64,000 bases of DNA from Trachythela sp. YZ-2020 (Eukaryota; Cnidaria; Anthozoa; Malacalcyonacea; Clavulariidae): contig JADLSH010000216.1 in assembly GCA_016169945.1 (NCBI GenBank), positions 1,841,001-1,905,000 of the forward strand, read 5' to 3'. Below are positions 33,066 through 41,402 of this stretch, in pieces (the first letter of the stretch is position 1; every line of letters begins with the position of its first letter). Below the pieces are notes generated by a model, which saw only the letters and a program-made list of their open reading frames with translations, searched no databases and was not told where the DNA came from. Both the position numbers and the translations under genes were made by a program.

Positions 33066-36000
33066 AATAAAGTAGGGTGCATCTGGGCGCATTGCAAGCT
33101 AATAGGTTAACAAGAGACACTGGCAAATAGTTTTGTTAACCCATTAACTGGCAGTGCCCTACCACTGACGAGTATAATCGTCTGGCGTTAAACAGAGTAA
33201 AATACTAAAGTAGGGCGCATCAAGATGCTCAAAATTTAGATGATATTAAAGAAATAGTCTATTCTTACCGTTTTCCCAAGGTGTGGCTGACATCGAAACA
33301 AAATCCACGACGGGTTTTTTGTGCAAAAGCTTCTTCGTTTTGCCCTCCATGATTGTTAAACCTTTACATTTACTGCCGTAGTGAAGACCGCCAGAAAACA
33401 GAAAACAGGACTCTCTAAAACAGAGAATAGATACTTTATGAGGGCGTTGGTTTCACAAAAGTTCAGTGCAAGAGACTCTCGACTCTCTCACCCCGGTTTG
33501 ATGTGAAGAGTTTTAAATGTTTGAATGGTCCATCTATGTCTCTAAGTTGACTTTGAAATCTCTATAGGAGATATTCGTTCGTATAACACTAGATATAAGA
33601 ACAATTTATTCTTGCCCAAAGTTAAAATAAATTGGGGCAAGCAAAGGTTAGAATACCATGCCGTAAAAGACTGGAACACTCTTAATGACGAGACTAGACA
33701 CTCAGACACTATTGTTCTGTTTAAAACGAACTTTTTAAAATTATGAATTTTGAGTAGCATGCAGCTATACTCTTAAATATTATGTAGGTAGTTCTTAGCC
33801 TTGTAATTTAAATATTAGGTATAATTTTTATGACTTTTAACTTTATTGGAATTCGATGTATAATTATAGCTTTTATGAGTTGTATTTCTATCACATTACG
33901 TGAGAGAGTCTCCTATTAAAATACTGTCATAAATAAATAAATAAAAGAATGGTTCCAGTTTGATGGTATAATATTATCGAATTCACTACAAGCCCACACT
34001 GTTTTGCGCGAGATTCTAAGATTAATTAGATTATAATCCGGCCACGCTTCATTGCCGCGTTGTAAAACTTAGAATGTACGCTTTAAGCGTTTTAGATTAT
34101 ATGTGAAACGGGTGCACGACTGCACGGTGAACTATAATAGGCCCTCTGGCAGGAATCGAACGCGCAAGATGTCCAAAATTTAGAATATTTAACCTTTTAC
34201 CAAATATTGACATCACCTTGGTGTATATACATAAACTTATGGTTAGCTCTTAACAACTGGACTCTGTAGGTCAGTTGACAGAACCACCGGCCTAAAGTTG
34301 CATTTTTCGCAACTGCTCCTGGTTAGGTCTAAAAGCATGTATATAATTTTCGCTCGAAATTCCCATCTACAAACACCATCAACAAATGCCCTTCAAGATA
34401 AAACTTTCCTATATGCATTACCTGACCAAACAAACTCTATTGATTGGTGAGCATACTGTCGTTTGCAAGCCATCACCTTTCGTTTTACCTACAACATTCA
34501 TAAATCACAATAATTCATAAGTTTGCTATTACATTAAAGCTTAAGGGCCTGTTCATATGATTCCGCTTAACGAGACGTCTCGCCTACCTATGATCTCGCC
34601 TCCTAGTAATTTTACTAGACAAATTTACATCGCGTTCATATGAGAAAGCGGGCTGGCCCGCTGGGCGAGATCTCGCCTGATGAAAAATTTTCCATATGAA
34701 CACGCCAGCCCGCTTACCGGGATGAAATCGAAACCAAATTTTCGATATTGCCACTTTTTTATATGTTGCTAAACCAAGCCTTTCTGTTGTTTTGTTCACA
34801 AGCAAGTTTGTAACCAAATCCTCTGAAAGACTCCTAGAGAAAAGCAGCCAATCAAGCACAGCATGTGCATAGCAGATACACTATCCAGTCCTTGTTTTTA
34901 GATCAGTGATTTCAAGCAATAAATTTCTACATTACACGGTAAAATGTTGTCTATTGGCCTCTTAGTAATGGCCGCGCGGCTTCGTGTTTTTAGACTAAAT
35001 CCAGTACAACTCTAAATGATTGACCACAACAGATACAAAAACACAATAATTACATATACCGTACCGTGTGCATGTGGTGTAAACGTCTCCAACGGTTTTT
35101 GTGGATTTTTAATATTCCAAACAGTCAGACTGCCGTCTTGATGACTTGAGACAAATTGTTTGCCATCGCTGTACCATGCGGCACTGCGGAATGATTTCTA
35201 AAATACATACAACAACTCAATTTTAAATCGCAATTGACTTCGAAAAGCGACGTTTTACACAGATACGACAAGTTTTTTACTCAGTCCTACTAGAAGGGCT
35301 AACCCTCCCTGTTGCGTTTATATGGGAAATTTCCAGCCCTACTAGGCGAGATCACCGGTAATCATTAGCGCGATATCGCCAAGGATGGCTGGCCCCCTAT
35401 CATATAAATCAACAAAAACAATTTTTAATAGGGATTGAATTAGCACGCGTGATCTCGCATAGGCGGGGCAGTCCTTCAATATGTAAAGCTCAAATAAACA
35501 GGGGCTTCCTTTGGCTTTTATCCGAACATTTATGCCTGACGGTGGCTCGATAAACCGCCCCATTTTGAGGATAGTTACGGCGCTTATTCAAAGGTGGTGC
35601 TGTTTGATATTCTGCTCTCATAAAAGCGATGTTACGCGGGAAAACGTTTAGCGACAACTTGCAATGCAAATGAGGTTATACGTAATTTGATTGGTTCTGT
35701 AACGACTTGGATTGCGAGTTGTCGCCACTGATCTGAAAACAAGGACTGGATAGTGCATCTGCTATGCATGAATGAAGCCAATGGCGGGCATATTGGTGTG
35801 ACCACCACAAATCTACTGTGGTGTCGGGGACGTGTTTAAAAAGGTTCGAACAGTTTATAGTTATTGGTGGGAAAGAAAACTTATTGTCTAGATACAAATT
35901 AATCATCAGTGGCCTCTCTTTCTTCCTAAATTTGCCGGTGAATAACTAATGAGGTCACACCAATATGGCCGCCATAAGCCTCATTATGTGGTGTTTAAAA

Positions 36001-39000
36001 CGTTCTAAAACTCATTAGAACAAATGTTGGAAGCTATATTTCTCAAGTTACATAGGAAAAGATATTTGCTTCATAGTATAACTCATTTAAACAGCTAAAA
36101 ATTTGACTAGTCAAGAATTTGACAGATTTATAAATCTGATCTCATTAAAAATATTCTGGCTTCAAAGTTGGCTCATTGAATTCAATAGGATGCTCTATCC
36201 AGTTCTAGTATTCAGATCAGTGGTTGTCGCTAAAAGTTGTCCCATGTAAGAGATATCTAATTGGCGGACGGGGGGGGGGACTTCAGCGAGTAAATACGGC
36301 ATGTGACCTGCGGGGACAAAAACACTCATAGTCTATTACCTGTGGAGATTGAAAGCGTTGATCGACAATTTTGTTCTTCAAGTCCCACAATACAATCAAA
36401 CCTGACTCATAACCAAGCAGTAACTATAAATATTACAAATTATATATATACAGTCAACCTGTATTAGGCGACCACCCTTGGGGAATGGGTTGCTGGAGAA
36501 TGGGTTGCTGGGGAATGGGTTGCTGGGGAATGGGTTGCTGGGGAATGGGTTGCTGGGGAATGGGTTGCTGGGGAATGGGTTGCTGGGGAATGGGTTGCTG
36601 GGGAATGGGTTGCTGGGGAATGGGTTGCTGGGGAATGGGTTGCTGGGGAATGGGTTGCTGGGGAATGGGTTGCTGGGGAATGGGTTGCTGGCAGCTTAAT
36701 GCAGGGTGGTCGTTTAATGCAGGCTCACTAAGAATATACTCTTAATAGAGGCCGTTTAATAGAGGTAGTGTTTACAGAATATTACTGAGCCCAGAGTAAT
36801 TGGCTTGTGCTGTTGCTGTTAGCATGCCTAGTCTAGGGTGGCCGTTTAATACAGGATGGCCGCTTAATACAGGTTCAACTGCATTACAAATTATAACTAC
36901 ATAAGATGTCTAATAAAGGAAAACAATCACAAACCTTATTCGCATCTTGTGGATTTTCATTGATGTCATAAAGTGGCCCAGGGTGTTCTTTCTGCGACCT
37001 ACGATGCAAATTAATAGCTACGTATACAGAAACCTAGAACTTTCCTAACAGATCGCCGCTCATACAAAACGCCTTTTAAAAAGTAAGTAAGTAAGCAAGC
37101 AAGTGAGTAACTAAGTACATAGGAAATGGAGGTGTGCTAATCATCCTTACTTGGAGCTGAGCTGAATTACAAAGGACTTTGCTCAACTTGATCGAGTGGA
37201 AAGCTTGTAAAAGGCGCCACCATATGACTCATGCCTGATCAGGGAGCACAGCTATGATGGAAGGGTTAATTTGACTGGGATGAGCCGATTAATCGGAAAA
37301 TAATCGGCAAAGCCGATTAATTTGCCATTTTTAAATAATCGATAATCGGCCGATTATTGTTTGATAATCGGCAAAATAATCTGCCATAAGACTTTTTTGC
37401 ACAGTTGCCAAGCACATGCTAAAACACTAAATACAAGCGAATAGATAGGTTGTTTTTCACAGGGTTTTTTTATGAATATATTGCAAAAGAACTCACAAAA
37501 TTCAAAAGCTTCCATACAATGCGTTTCTGCTACGCCTATGTCCATCAAAGTTTCTGTGATCAAAGTCTTTGCTCAAAGAACTTCAAAGCAACCGCCATCT
37601 TTGAAAGGTTTTTATACCGCCGTCTTTTAAAGATTTTTACACCGCTGTCTTTGAAAGGTTTTTACACCGCTGTCTTGCTACTTACATTAATCGGCCAATA
37701 AATTGAGATAATCAGCCTACAAATAATCGGCCTCAGTAATCGGCAATTTTTGTTATCAGCTCATCCCTAAGTTTGACCCACACTGTCAACATTCCCTGTG
37801 GGAGGAAATCGGAGTACCTGGAGAAAACCCACAACTTTCGGTAGAGCGTTGACTGACTCTTTTCAGTGTCATGAGTCCGCAGCAAGAATCGAACCTACGA
37901 TCTGACAACTGCACCACCGAAGCCCCATGTAAACGGTTTATGTATTCGAATCCGGCAACTTTAACAAATCGAGAATCTTTTGTTCTAGAAAAACGGTGTC
38001 TGTATCAACTTTACCTTTCTATTGCTTTATTCCAATGGATGGTGTAGCCAGATAGTTGAAATGATTCAACATTTACAAAATGAACATTGCCAGCCTTCGT
38101 TCCCAAGTATATCCACTTACTTTGAAATGAAACATTCACACTGGATATGCTAAAGAAAGACAGTACGCCTTGGTTGGTACAACAAAACTATGCCATACGT
38201 CACTTGGAAATATTTTTAATCCCAACAGCCAGGATTCTGGACTATCAACGACTGGATTATACCCTATTAATTTATCACAACCGACAAAATGATTGATGGA
38301 ATTTTTTTACCTGTCTCGTTTGTAGTTAAAGTGTAGCGAATGAAATATGGCTGGTTTTCTATGACGAAGATTCCATAAATGTAGAGAGTCATCAGAACAG
38401 ACACTAATCAAAGCACCCTTAGTGGAACAAAGAAATATAATCTTATGAATCAACATATTTTCCATCATGGATTATTCTCATTGTGTCTCCTGCTGCACAC
38501 GTACAAATCTCACATCTTGTCAACAAGGTGTGTTCGCAACAGACTTGTGGCAAGCTTGTTGACAAGTTGTAACAATGTTGTAATTTTATCAAGTTGCTAC
38601 AAGCTTGTCACTCACAACTTGGCAACAAGTTGTTGAATTACAAAATGATAACAACCTTGGTTGGGTCAACAACCTTGTAGCAAGCTGTCAACAAGCTGGT
38701 GACAACTTGTCAAACAGCTGGGAACGAGCGGTGCGAACACATCCTGATAACAAGTTGTTGAAACAGCATTGGTACAAGTCTGCTGCAGGTTTGTTACAAC
38801 GTAGAGTACTCTTCTCCCTCTCCCAAAGTGGACACCAAAGGATCCTCAGTTCATTTAAATGATGCTGGATCTATCATCAACATTTTAGACTCCCCCCACC
38901 CCTAGTGTACGGTTTGTACGCTTGTAAAAATGTTGATAATTATACAGGATGACCTCTAAATACATCACAGACCTCGTTATTAAAAACAACAGCTTCTGTA

Positions 39001-40139
39001 CAGCGACTTTCTTATCATGTGAGACAGTACATTGAAGTCCTGGCTGACCATAACTGCAACTCTTGTTAAGGTTTCATGTACACAATATCTGATACCAGGA
39101 CTATCGATTTAACATGCTGAGCAGTGTCCAAGTGGCAGGGGCGTAACTATGGCCTAAGCTTCGGTGGTGCGGTCGTCAGAGCAAGCGCATTTCACCTCTG
39201 AGATTGTGGTACTAACTTTCAAAATTGGATACCAGTTTCAAAAGCCCGGTATACATTTTAGGTACTGCTAAAAAGAAACTAACAAACTAACAATTCACTG
39301 AATGTGCAGCAGAAATTACTTCCTATAAATATAGAACATTATCTCTAAAATTATAAAATATTTTAACTAAATTAAAACACTTAATATACAATTTATTAAT
39401 TTTATTAACAAATGAAATATAATACTCGACAACATACTGTACATACTGTTTAGCTGCTTTTCGATTTTGGGCTTTTAGCAAAACTATAAATTGCAACTAA
39501 TGCATTTTTTTGAGACAAAACTAAGACAAATTAAATAATTGCGTTTTAAATATAAAATGAAATATTCGATTACAGTTTAAAAGTATTTATAAACACAAGA
39601 GAATAATTTAACAGGAGCAAAATTACTACAAATTTGCCACATTATATAAAGCGATGTTTGTCGAGTTAATACCATTAGAAAAAGTAAGTAATTTCAAGGA
39701 ACATGAAGCCTAAATATGGTTGGATTATTTACGTTTTTTTAAACAGCTGCAATATAAAAGACAACAAACTTTACGCAGCCAAGCTAAACGAAGCAAATCG
39801 AAGCCTAAAATGGCTAAGATTAAGAGATTATTAAGACAAAAAGATACAAATTGACACAACCTTTAGCTGTACCGATAGCTAGCAACTTCTGCAGAGGGTC
39901 GTATGCAAGACAGGTAGGTTTATAGGGAAACCCATGCCGAACAGTCTGCAAGAGAAACGACAATGTTAGCATTAATGTTTACGATAGGTCGTATTAAATA
40001 CGATCATTGACATTCTATTTGTTACCTTCAACAACGAAAACTGGTCGGCTCTAAGTCTTTCTTCTATCGGTTCTTCATTTTTATTGCTATTTCCAGTGTT
40101 AAATATTAAATTTGTTACTTTAGTTTTTAATTTGCTCAT
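18451..40139 (-). CDS. STXBP5: Tomosyn / syntaxin-binding protein 5-like gene (22 exons found)
   Basis: Tomosyn is a cytosolic WD40 double-propeller protein with a C-terminal R-SNARE-like motif. It binds syntaxin/SNAP25 and restrains vesicle fusion. Minus-strand exons encode, in order, EPIEERLRADQFSLLK, TVRHGFPYKPTCLAYDPLQK, YGQPGLQ, DDSLHLWNLR, SKWIYLGTKAGNVHFVNVES, HPGPLYDINENP, LLLGYESGLIVLWDLKNK, DGKQFVSSHQDGSLTVWNIK, FLFSGGLHYG, WPINGG, HADGTVKFWDASS, LSKRPPGFQ, PCLWVGTSLGNVVLFAASFP and CESGHLLAFSLPSLTPLL, collinear with tomosyn. Codon phases agree wherever consecutive exons were both found. Not found: parts between 31641 and 28898, between 26488 and 24720, and the SNARE-like C-terminus past 18451. 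LLGL-family alternatives fit less well because TVRHGFP matches tomosyn. Confidence 0.92.
19225..19618. mobile_element. 394-bp hAT-like MITE with 8-bp duplication
   Basis: Ends AGGGCTCAAAATAACGGCCG and GGCCGTTATTTTGAGCCCT; flanks CAGTAAAC (19217-19224) and GAGTAAAC (19619-19626) differ by one base. CCGGTCA words recur inside. Confidence 0.75.
20142..20240 (+). mobile_element. Solo end of a pogo/Tigger-like element
   Basis: CAGTAAAACCCCGCTATGTC followed by repeated CTCGAAC/CTATCTCGAAC words, as at Tigger-type ends. The opposite end was not found. Confidence 0.45.
20583..20674 (-). CDS. STXBP5: Tomosyn exon 21
   Basis: VHCLPSHARFSKKDLSENKS VLKSDVIAIE. Acceptor TTAAAG|GTTCAC, donor GAAGT|GTAAGT. 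Confidence 0.8.
21068..21529. mobile_element. hAT-like MITE copy
   Basis: CACTGATCTGAAAACAAGGG ... CAGATCAGTG; flanks AGCTAGAG and GGCTAGAT share six of eight bases, a decayed 8-bp duplication. In a tomosyn intron. Confidence 0.8.
21617..21699 (-). CDS. STXBP5: Tomosyn exon 20
   Basis: SCTAVSSNDKSEERHFLVVC TDKEAE. Acceptor ACCAG|ACGGC, donor CTGAG|GTGAAT. It lies just outside the right end of the 21068-21529 MITE. Confidence 0.88.
22027..22125 (-). CDS. STXBP5: Tomosyn exon 19
   Basis: LVFAHKGEVDSISVLDKEGY LFSSP. Acceptor TTCCAAG|GTCTC, donor TGCAG|GTACAC. Confidence 0.85.
22276..22449. repeat. Foldback element, ~63-bp arms
   Basis: TAGTAAAAATCCTCATCTTG starts one arm and its complement ends the other. 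Arms match over about 63 bases with one mismatch, then degenerate into a ~50-base loop. In a tomosyn intron. Confidence 0.85.
22543..22665 (-). CDS. STXBP5: Tomosyn exon 18, GC donor
   Basis: PCLWVGTSLGNVVLFAASFP PAGEQRQTQP. The donor is ATACAG|GCAAGA, a GC-AG intron. It is required for phase with exon 19; a GT donor at 22517 would break it. Confidence 0.88.
22702..22998 (+). mobile_element. hAT-like MITE, internally deleted/truncated
   Basis: Left end TACTGATCTGAAAACATGGA and interior as in the 35726 copy; the right end is missing. Confidence 0.65.
23032..23307 (-). CDS. STXBP5: Tomosyn exon 17 (Ser/Pro-rich linker)
   Basis: Pro/Ser/Thr-rich start (KIPSTPSTPVTPRTPSS), basic RRRAIRTISK, then ENILCLTFAYTFTKKGG. 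Acceptor TCTCAG|TGTCG, donor GGAG|GTAATG. This linker is phospho-regulated in vertebrate tomosyn (family knowledge). Confidence 0.88.
23336..23483 (+). mobile_element. piggyBac-like MITE (TTAA-flanked)
   Basis: TTAACCCATTAATTGGCAGT ... GGTAATGGGTTAA, followed by the spacer AAGAGACACTGGCAGATAG and GTTAACC, i.e. one unit of the 138-bp array at 32197. Confidence 0.7.
23823..23911 (-). CDS. STXBP5: Tomosyn exon 16
   Basis: MAFGSVNFLVLIDTTQNKLI STFYPSDLI. Acceptor TTTCAG|GATGG, donor CATTG|GTATGT. Confidence 0.9.
24107..24170 (-). mobile_element. LINE 3'-end fragment
   Basis: GATGATGATGACAAACTCTA then AACCACGCTAACATTGTCAG; same 3' end as 52741-52812, in minus orientation. Confidence 0.55.
24389..24720 (-). 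CDS. STXBP5: Tomosyn exon 15 (acidic loop)
   Basis: 332 bases. A variable acidic/Ser-rich linker (ESNDDILEYDDNPGG) then LSKRPPGFQGQLCC and PLCYLTMSSAFGM. Acceptor TTCTGCAG|ATG, donor GGAAT|GTAATT. Confidence 0.9.
25066..25178 (+). mobile_element. piggyBac-like MITE, single copy
   Basis: TTAA at both ends, inner ends TCATTAACTAGCAGT and GCCAGCTAATGGG. 113 bp. Confidence 0.7.
25380..25575. repeat. CAACAAGTTGT palindromic-word repeat
   Basis: Repeated ACAAGCTTGT, CAACAAGTTGT and ACTTGTAACAAG words. Same family as 38505-38790 (both start CTCACATCTT..TCAACAAG). Element type unknown. Confidence 0.6.
25645..26290. repeat. 17-bp minisatellite
   Basis: About 38 units of TATTAGAGAGGTGTCAG and variants (CCG/CTG) in the intron between tomosyn exons 14 and 15. 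Confidence 0.9.
26488..26528 (-). CDS. STXBP5: Tomosyn exon 14
   Basis: 41 bases, HADGTVKFWDASS. Acceptor TTTTTAG|ACATGC, donor ATCAG|GTAAGA. Completes the GHADG turn begun by exon 13. Confidence 0.92.
26697..26767 (-). CDS. STXBP5: Tomosyn exon 13
   Basis: NWPINGGILGDSVDSNSVDL IITG. Acceptor TTTTAG|AATTGG, donor ACAGG|GTGTGT. Confidence 0.92.
27308..27465. mobile_element. Two opposed SINE fragments
   Basis: A minus-strand tail/body (27308-27410) is followed by a plus-strand body (27422-27465, TTTTTCGTAACTGCTCCTGG). The second abuts the 1.77-kb duplication. Confidence 0.65.
27634..27747 (+). mobile_element. piggyBac-like MITE inside copy 1
   Basis: TTAACCCATTAACTGGCAGT ... GCCAGCTAATGGGTTAA, 114 bp; its twin at 29404 shows it was present before the duplication. 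Confidence 0.75.
28844..28898 (-). CDS. STXBP5: Tomosyn exon 12, tentative
   Basis: Basic KTKQGKVKQSNYRRTKIK, acceptor CTGAAG|GAAAAC, donor ATCAAG|GTAAGA; joins in phase to the NWPINGG exon. The matching site in the second copy of the 1.77-kb duplication (about 30610-30665) carries a stop. Confidence 0.5.
29231..30978 (+). repeat. 1.77-kb tandem duplication, copy 2
   Basis: Head-to-tail with copy 1; roughly 93-95% identical by eye with several short deletions. Ends TATCTGCTACGCAGATAC. The exon-12 equivalent is disrupted. Confidence 0.9.
29404..29517 (+). mobile_element. piggyBac-like MITE inside copy 2
   Basis: Same position in copy 2 as 27634-27747 in copy 1; TTAA at both ends. Confidence 0.75.
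31005..31095 (-). repeat. Inverted relative of 24165-24255
   Basis: CGGATCGTATTGGGCCGTTA read on the minus strand matches the plus strand at 24211 over about 90 bases; unknown repeat family. Confidence 0.55.
31641..31722 (-). CDS. STXBP5: Tomosyn exon 11
   Basis: DEDDALGIILLLKTELIVYD LSNSAVSQ. Acceptor TTTCAG|ATGAAG, donor GTCA|GTAAGT. Confidence 0.9.
32197..33231 (+). repeat. Tandem array of a TTAA-flanked MITE, 138-bp unit
   Basis: Unit starts at 32309, 32447, 32584, 32722, 32860, 32998 and 33136 (period 137-138), plus a truncated first unit. Each unit is the MITE (TTAACCCATTAACTGGCAGT ... GCTAATGGGTTAA) plus the spacer AAGAGACACTGGCAGATAG. Confidence 0.95.
33269..33414 (-). CDS. STXBP5: Tomosyn exon 10
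   Basis: ESCFLFSGGLHYGSKCKGLT then IMEGKTKKLLHKKPVVDFVS. Acceptor TTTTAG|AGAGTCC, donor AAACG|GTAAGA. Confidence 0.9.
33530..33957 (+). mobile_element. LINE 3' end (RT C-terminus plus 3' UTR)
   Basis: Frame with DIRSYNTRYKNNLFLPKVKI and HAVKDWNTLNDETRHS, ending FLKL-stop near 33744, then a 3' UTR and an ATAAATAAATAAA tail. 5'-truncated non-LTR element. Confidence 0.75.
34139..34374. mobile_element. SINE fragments, both orientations
   Basis: Minus-strand head fragment (GGCCCTCTGGCAGGAATCGA) and a plus-strand copy at 34256-34374 with TTTTTCGCAACTGCTCCTGG. Confidence 0.65.
34422..34476 (-). CDS. STXBP5: Tomosyn exon 9 (short)
   Basis: 55 bases encoding DGLQTTVCSPINRVCLV. Acceptor GAAAG|GTGATG, donor GTCAG|GTAATG. 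It bridges the phases of exons 8 and 10 exactly, which supports it despite weak similarity. Confidence 0.75.
34864..34913. mobile_element. hAT-like MITE end fragment
   Basis: GCATAGCAGATACACTATCC ... TTTTAGATCAGTG, one end only. Confidence 0.6.
35065..35197 (-). CDS. STXBP5: Tomosyn exon 8
   Basis: SAAWYSDGKQFVSSHQDGSL then TVWNIKNPQKPLETF. Classic tomosyn WD repeat. Acceptor TTTTAG|AAATC, donor CACG|GTACGG. Confidence 0.94.
35726..36222. mobile_element. hAT-like MITE, 497 bp, perfect 8-bp duplication
   Basis: CACTGATCTGAAAACAAGGA ... ATTCAGATCAGTG, flanked by identical GTTGTCGC at 35718-35725 and 36223-36230. Best copy of the family; defines it as hAT-type. Confidence 0.9.
36340..36423 (-). 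CDS. STXBP5: Tomosyn exon 7
   Basis: 28 codons, LLLGYESGLIVLWDLKNKIV and following. Acceptor TTTATAG|TTACTG, donor CACAG|GTAATA. A pogo-like MITE begins only 27 bases upstream of the acceptor. Confidence 0.92.
36451..36881. mobile_element. pogo-like MITE with internal minisatellite
   Basis: CAGTCAACCTGTATTAGGCG and, inverted, CAGTTGAACCTGTATTAAGC. Interior words GGTGGTCGTTTAATGCAGG. TA precedes the left end. It lies 27 bases upstream of the tomosyn exon 7 acceptor. Confidence 0.7.
36480..36692. repeat. 15-bp minisatellite GGGAATGGGTTGCTG
   Basis: About 14 nearly identical units inside the pogo-like MITE; open in several frames only because the unit is a multiple of three. Confidence 0.95.
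36935..36998 (-). CDS. STXBP5: Tomosyn exon 6
   Basis: Encodes SQKEHPGPLYDINENPQDAN. The acceptor ATCGTAG|GTCG is chosen because it alone keeps phase. Donor AATAAG|GTTTG. Confidence 0.88.
37079..37926 (-). mobile_element. tRNA-SINE with Nin-type core, interrupted
   Basis: Minus strand: tRNA-like head (GCTTCGGTGGTGCAGTTGTC), conserved core TGGGTTTTCTCCAGGTACTC, tail CTTACTTAC repeats. Split by a MITE at 37276-37769. Confidence 0.8.
37276..37769. mobile_element. MITE nested in the SINE, 8-bp duplication
   Basis: Ends TGGGATGAGC and GCTCATCCCTA; flanks AATTTGAC and AGTTTGAC differ by one base. Interior rich in CCGATTAT words. hAT-like by duplication length. Confidence 0.7.
38015..38140 (-). 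CDS. STXBP5: Tomosyn exon 5
   Basis: Encodes SKWIYLGTKAGNVHFVNVES and GYTIHWNKAIE. Acceptor ATCCAG|TGTG, donor AAAG|GTAAAG. Confidence 0.92.
38311..38417 (-). CDS. STXBP5: Tomosyn exon 4
   Basis: WD repeat: GALISVCSDDSLHLWNLRHR. Acceptor CTAAG|GGTGC, donor ACAG|GTAAAA, phase 0 in, 2 out. Confidence 0.9.
38505..38790. repeat. CAACAAGTTGT palindromic-word repeat, copy 2
   Basis: Longer copy of the 25380 family: ACAAGCTTGTTGACAAGTTG, ACAAGTTGTTGAA and related words. Confidence 0.6.
38954..39053 (-). CDS. STXBP5: Tomosyn exon 3
   Basis: Encodes YGQPGLQCTVSHDKKVAVQK and LLFLIT. The donor TTAGAG|GTC at 38954 keeps phase with exon 4. An earlier donor at 38973 matches homologues in length but breaks phase. 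Confidence 0.75.
39157..39215 (+). mobile_element. Nin-type SINE head fragment
   Basis: GCTTCGGTGGTGCGGTCGTC then GAGCAAGCGCATTTCACCTC; tRNA-like part only. Confidence 0.6.
39848..39945 (-). CDS. STXBP5: Tomosyn exon 2
   Basis: Acceptor CTTGCAG|ACTGTTCGG, donor AATTT|GTATCT. Encodes TVRHGFPYKPTCLAYDPLQK through GTAKGCVN. Phase 0 in, 2 out. Confidence 0.9.
40026..40139 (-). CDS. STXBP5: Tomosyn exon 1 (start)
   Basis: ATG 40139 (MSKLKTKVTNLIF). 38 codons ending ...SLLK, donor AAG|GTAAC, phase 0. Confidence 0.85.
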
Positions 40140-40690
40140 AAATACATCGGTTTTGGACAAAACAAACTTCCAAACGACTCAGCACTTGCATTGTTGATGA
40201 ATATAACCACTGTGAAGGTAGCCTCGGATTGGGCCTCAGATTCGGCCTCGGATTGAGCCTCATATTGGGCCGCACATTCAACTGCATTCAATCACTGAAA
40301 AGTAGATTTTACGAAACTTAATTTCTAGCTAATTTTACGGTACTTCTTGTTAAAACCAAGCAGTAACTTGAGCAGTATAACGTATCTATCCATTGCTTGG
40401 AGTAAACGATGAAAACCATCCTTTTTGTAGGAGAAATTTAAGATTTAAGACGCTGTGCATAGTGTGCGATTCCATATGCCACAGAATATTGAACTTTTAT
40501 ACTTAGAAAAGCATTTGCAACCTCCAAGAAACAAGCACATAGTATTGTTTTGAAATTCCAATATATTGTAGATATTTAATGTTATATTCAATAATTTGTA
40601 ACAATATAATTGCACCCACTATAAAAACGAAATTATCATAATATAGGTCATATAGGGGACTTACCGAATATGCGCCTTCCCACATACAAC
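40140..40690. other. 5' flank of tomosyn
   Basis: Contains four ~16-bp GCCTCGGATTGG repeats (about 40217-40272). No TATA box or upstream coding exon could be assigned; promoter or 5' UTR exon expected here or further upstream. Confidence 0.35.
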
Positions 40691-41402
40691 ATTAAGATAG
40701 CATCTTCGCGAAATCGATTGCTACGATTACACAGGTACAGTTGTGCAGAATCTTTCCAATGGTAAAGAGCATTTAAGGTCACAGGCGCGGTAAACTTGAG
40801 ACGCTCATGATATGCGAAACTCGCCAGTATGCCAACTCAAATATATGTAACTATAAGACGTCTATGTGTTTAGATAGCGTTTGCACGAATTCCACAAATA
40901 CGATTGCTTCCAAATTCAAGCATATTCTACAAAACGTTGCAATATTTCTAATGGTACAGAGCGATTGGCGATGCAAGCTTTGTAAGCGCGTTTACATATG
41001 TCAGATTATAGAATTACATGGCGTTGACATACATATTCAAGACGCACTTGTTAACTGTGCGCAAATTCAACAATTGCTTTTGAACTGAAGCATATTGTAC
41101 AAAATTGTACGCTCTTTCCAACGGTATATAGCACGAAGAGTCACAAGCGCAGCAAACTTGAAGTTTTCATGATATACGAGAATTGTAAGTATGTGAACTC
41201 AAATATATATCACAACTATAAGACAGCGATGTTTATATAGCATTTGCGCGAATTCCACTCATACTATTGCATACTATTGCATTTCCGGCGCAGACGATGC
41301 GAACTCAAGATTTTAGCGATAACAATTCACAAGATTATAGAATTACACATGCAGTCTTTCTAATGGCATACAGCGATTTGCGGCGCAGACTTTGTAAACT
41401 TA
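40690..41402 (+). repeat. ~400-bp satellite outside the palindrome
   Basis: Same monomer family as the palindrome arms (ATGCCAGATTATAGAATTAC, CACGAATTCCACTCAT) but with no mirror copy at the right boundary. Confidence 0.75.

Noticed and set aside
32197..33231. CRISPR-like or centromeric satellite
   Set aside because: Units are whole TTAA-flanked MITEs with a constant spacer.
36478..36745. Frames encoding repeated LLGNG or CWGMG
   Set aside because: A 15-bp minisatellite without stops; frame openness is trivial.
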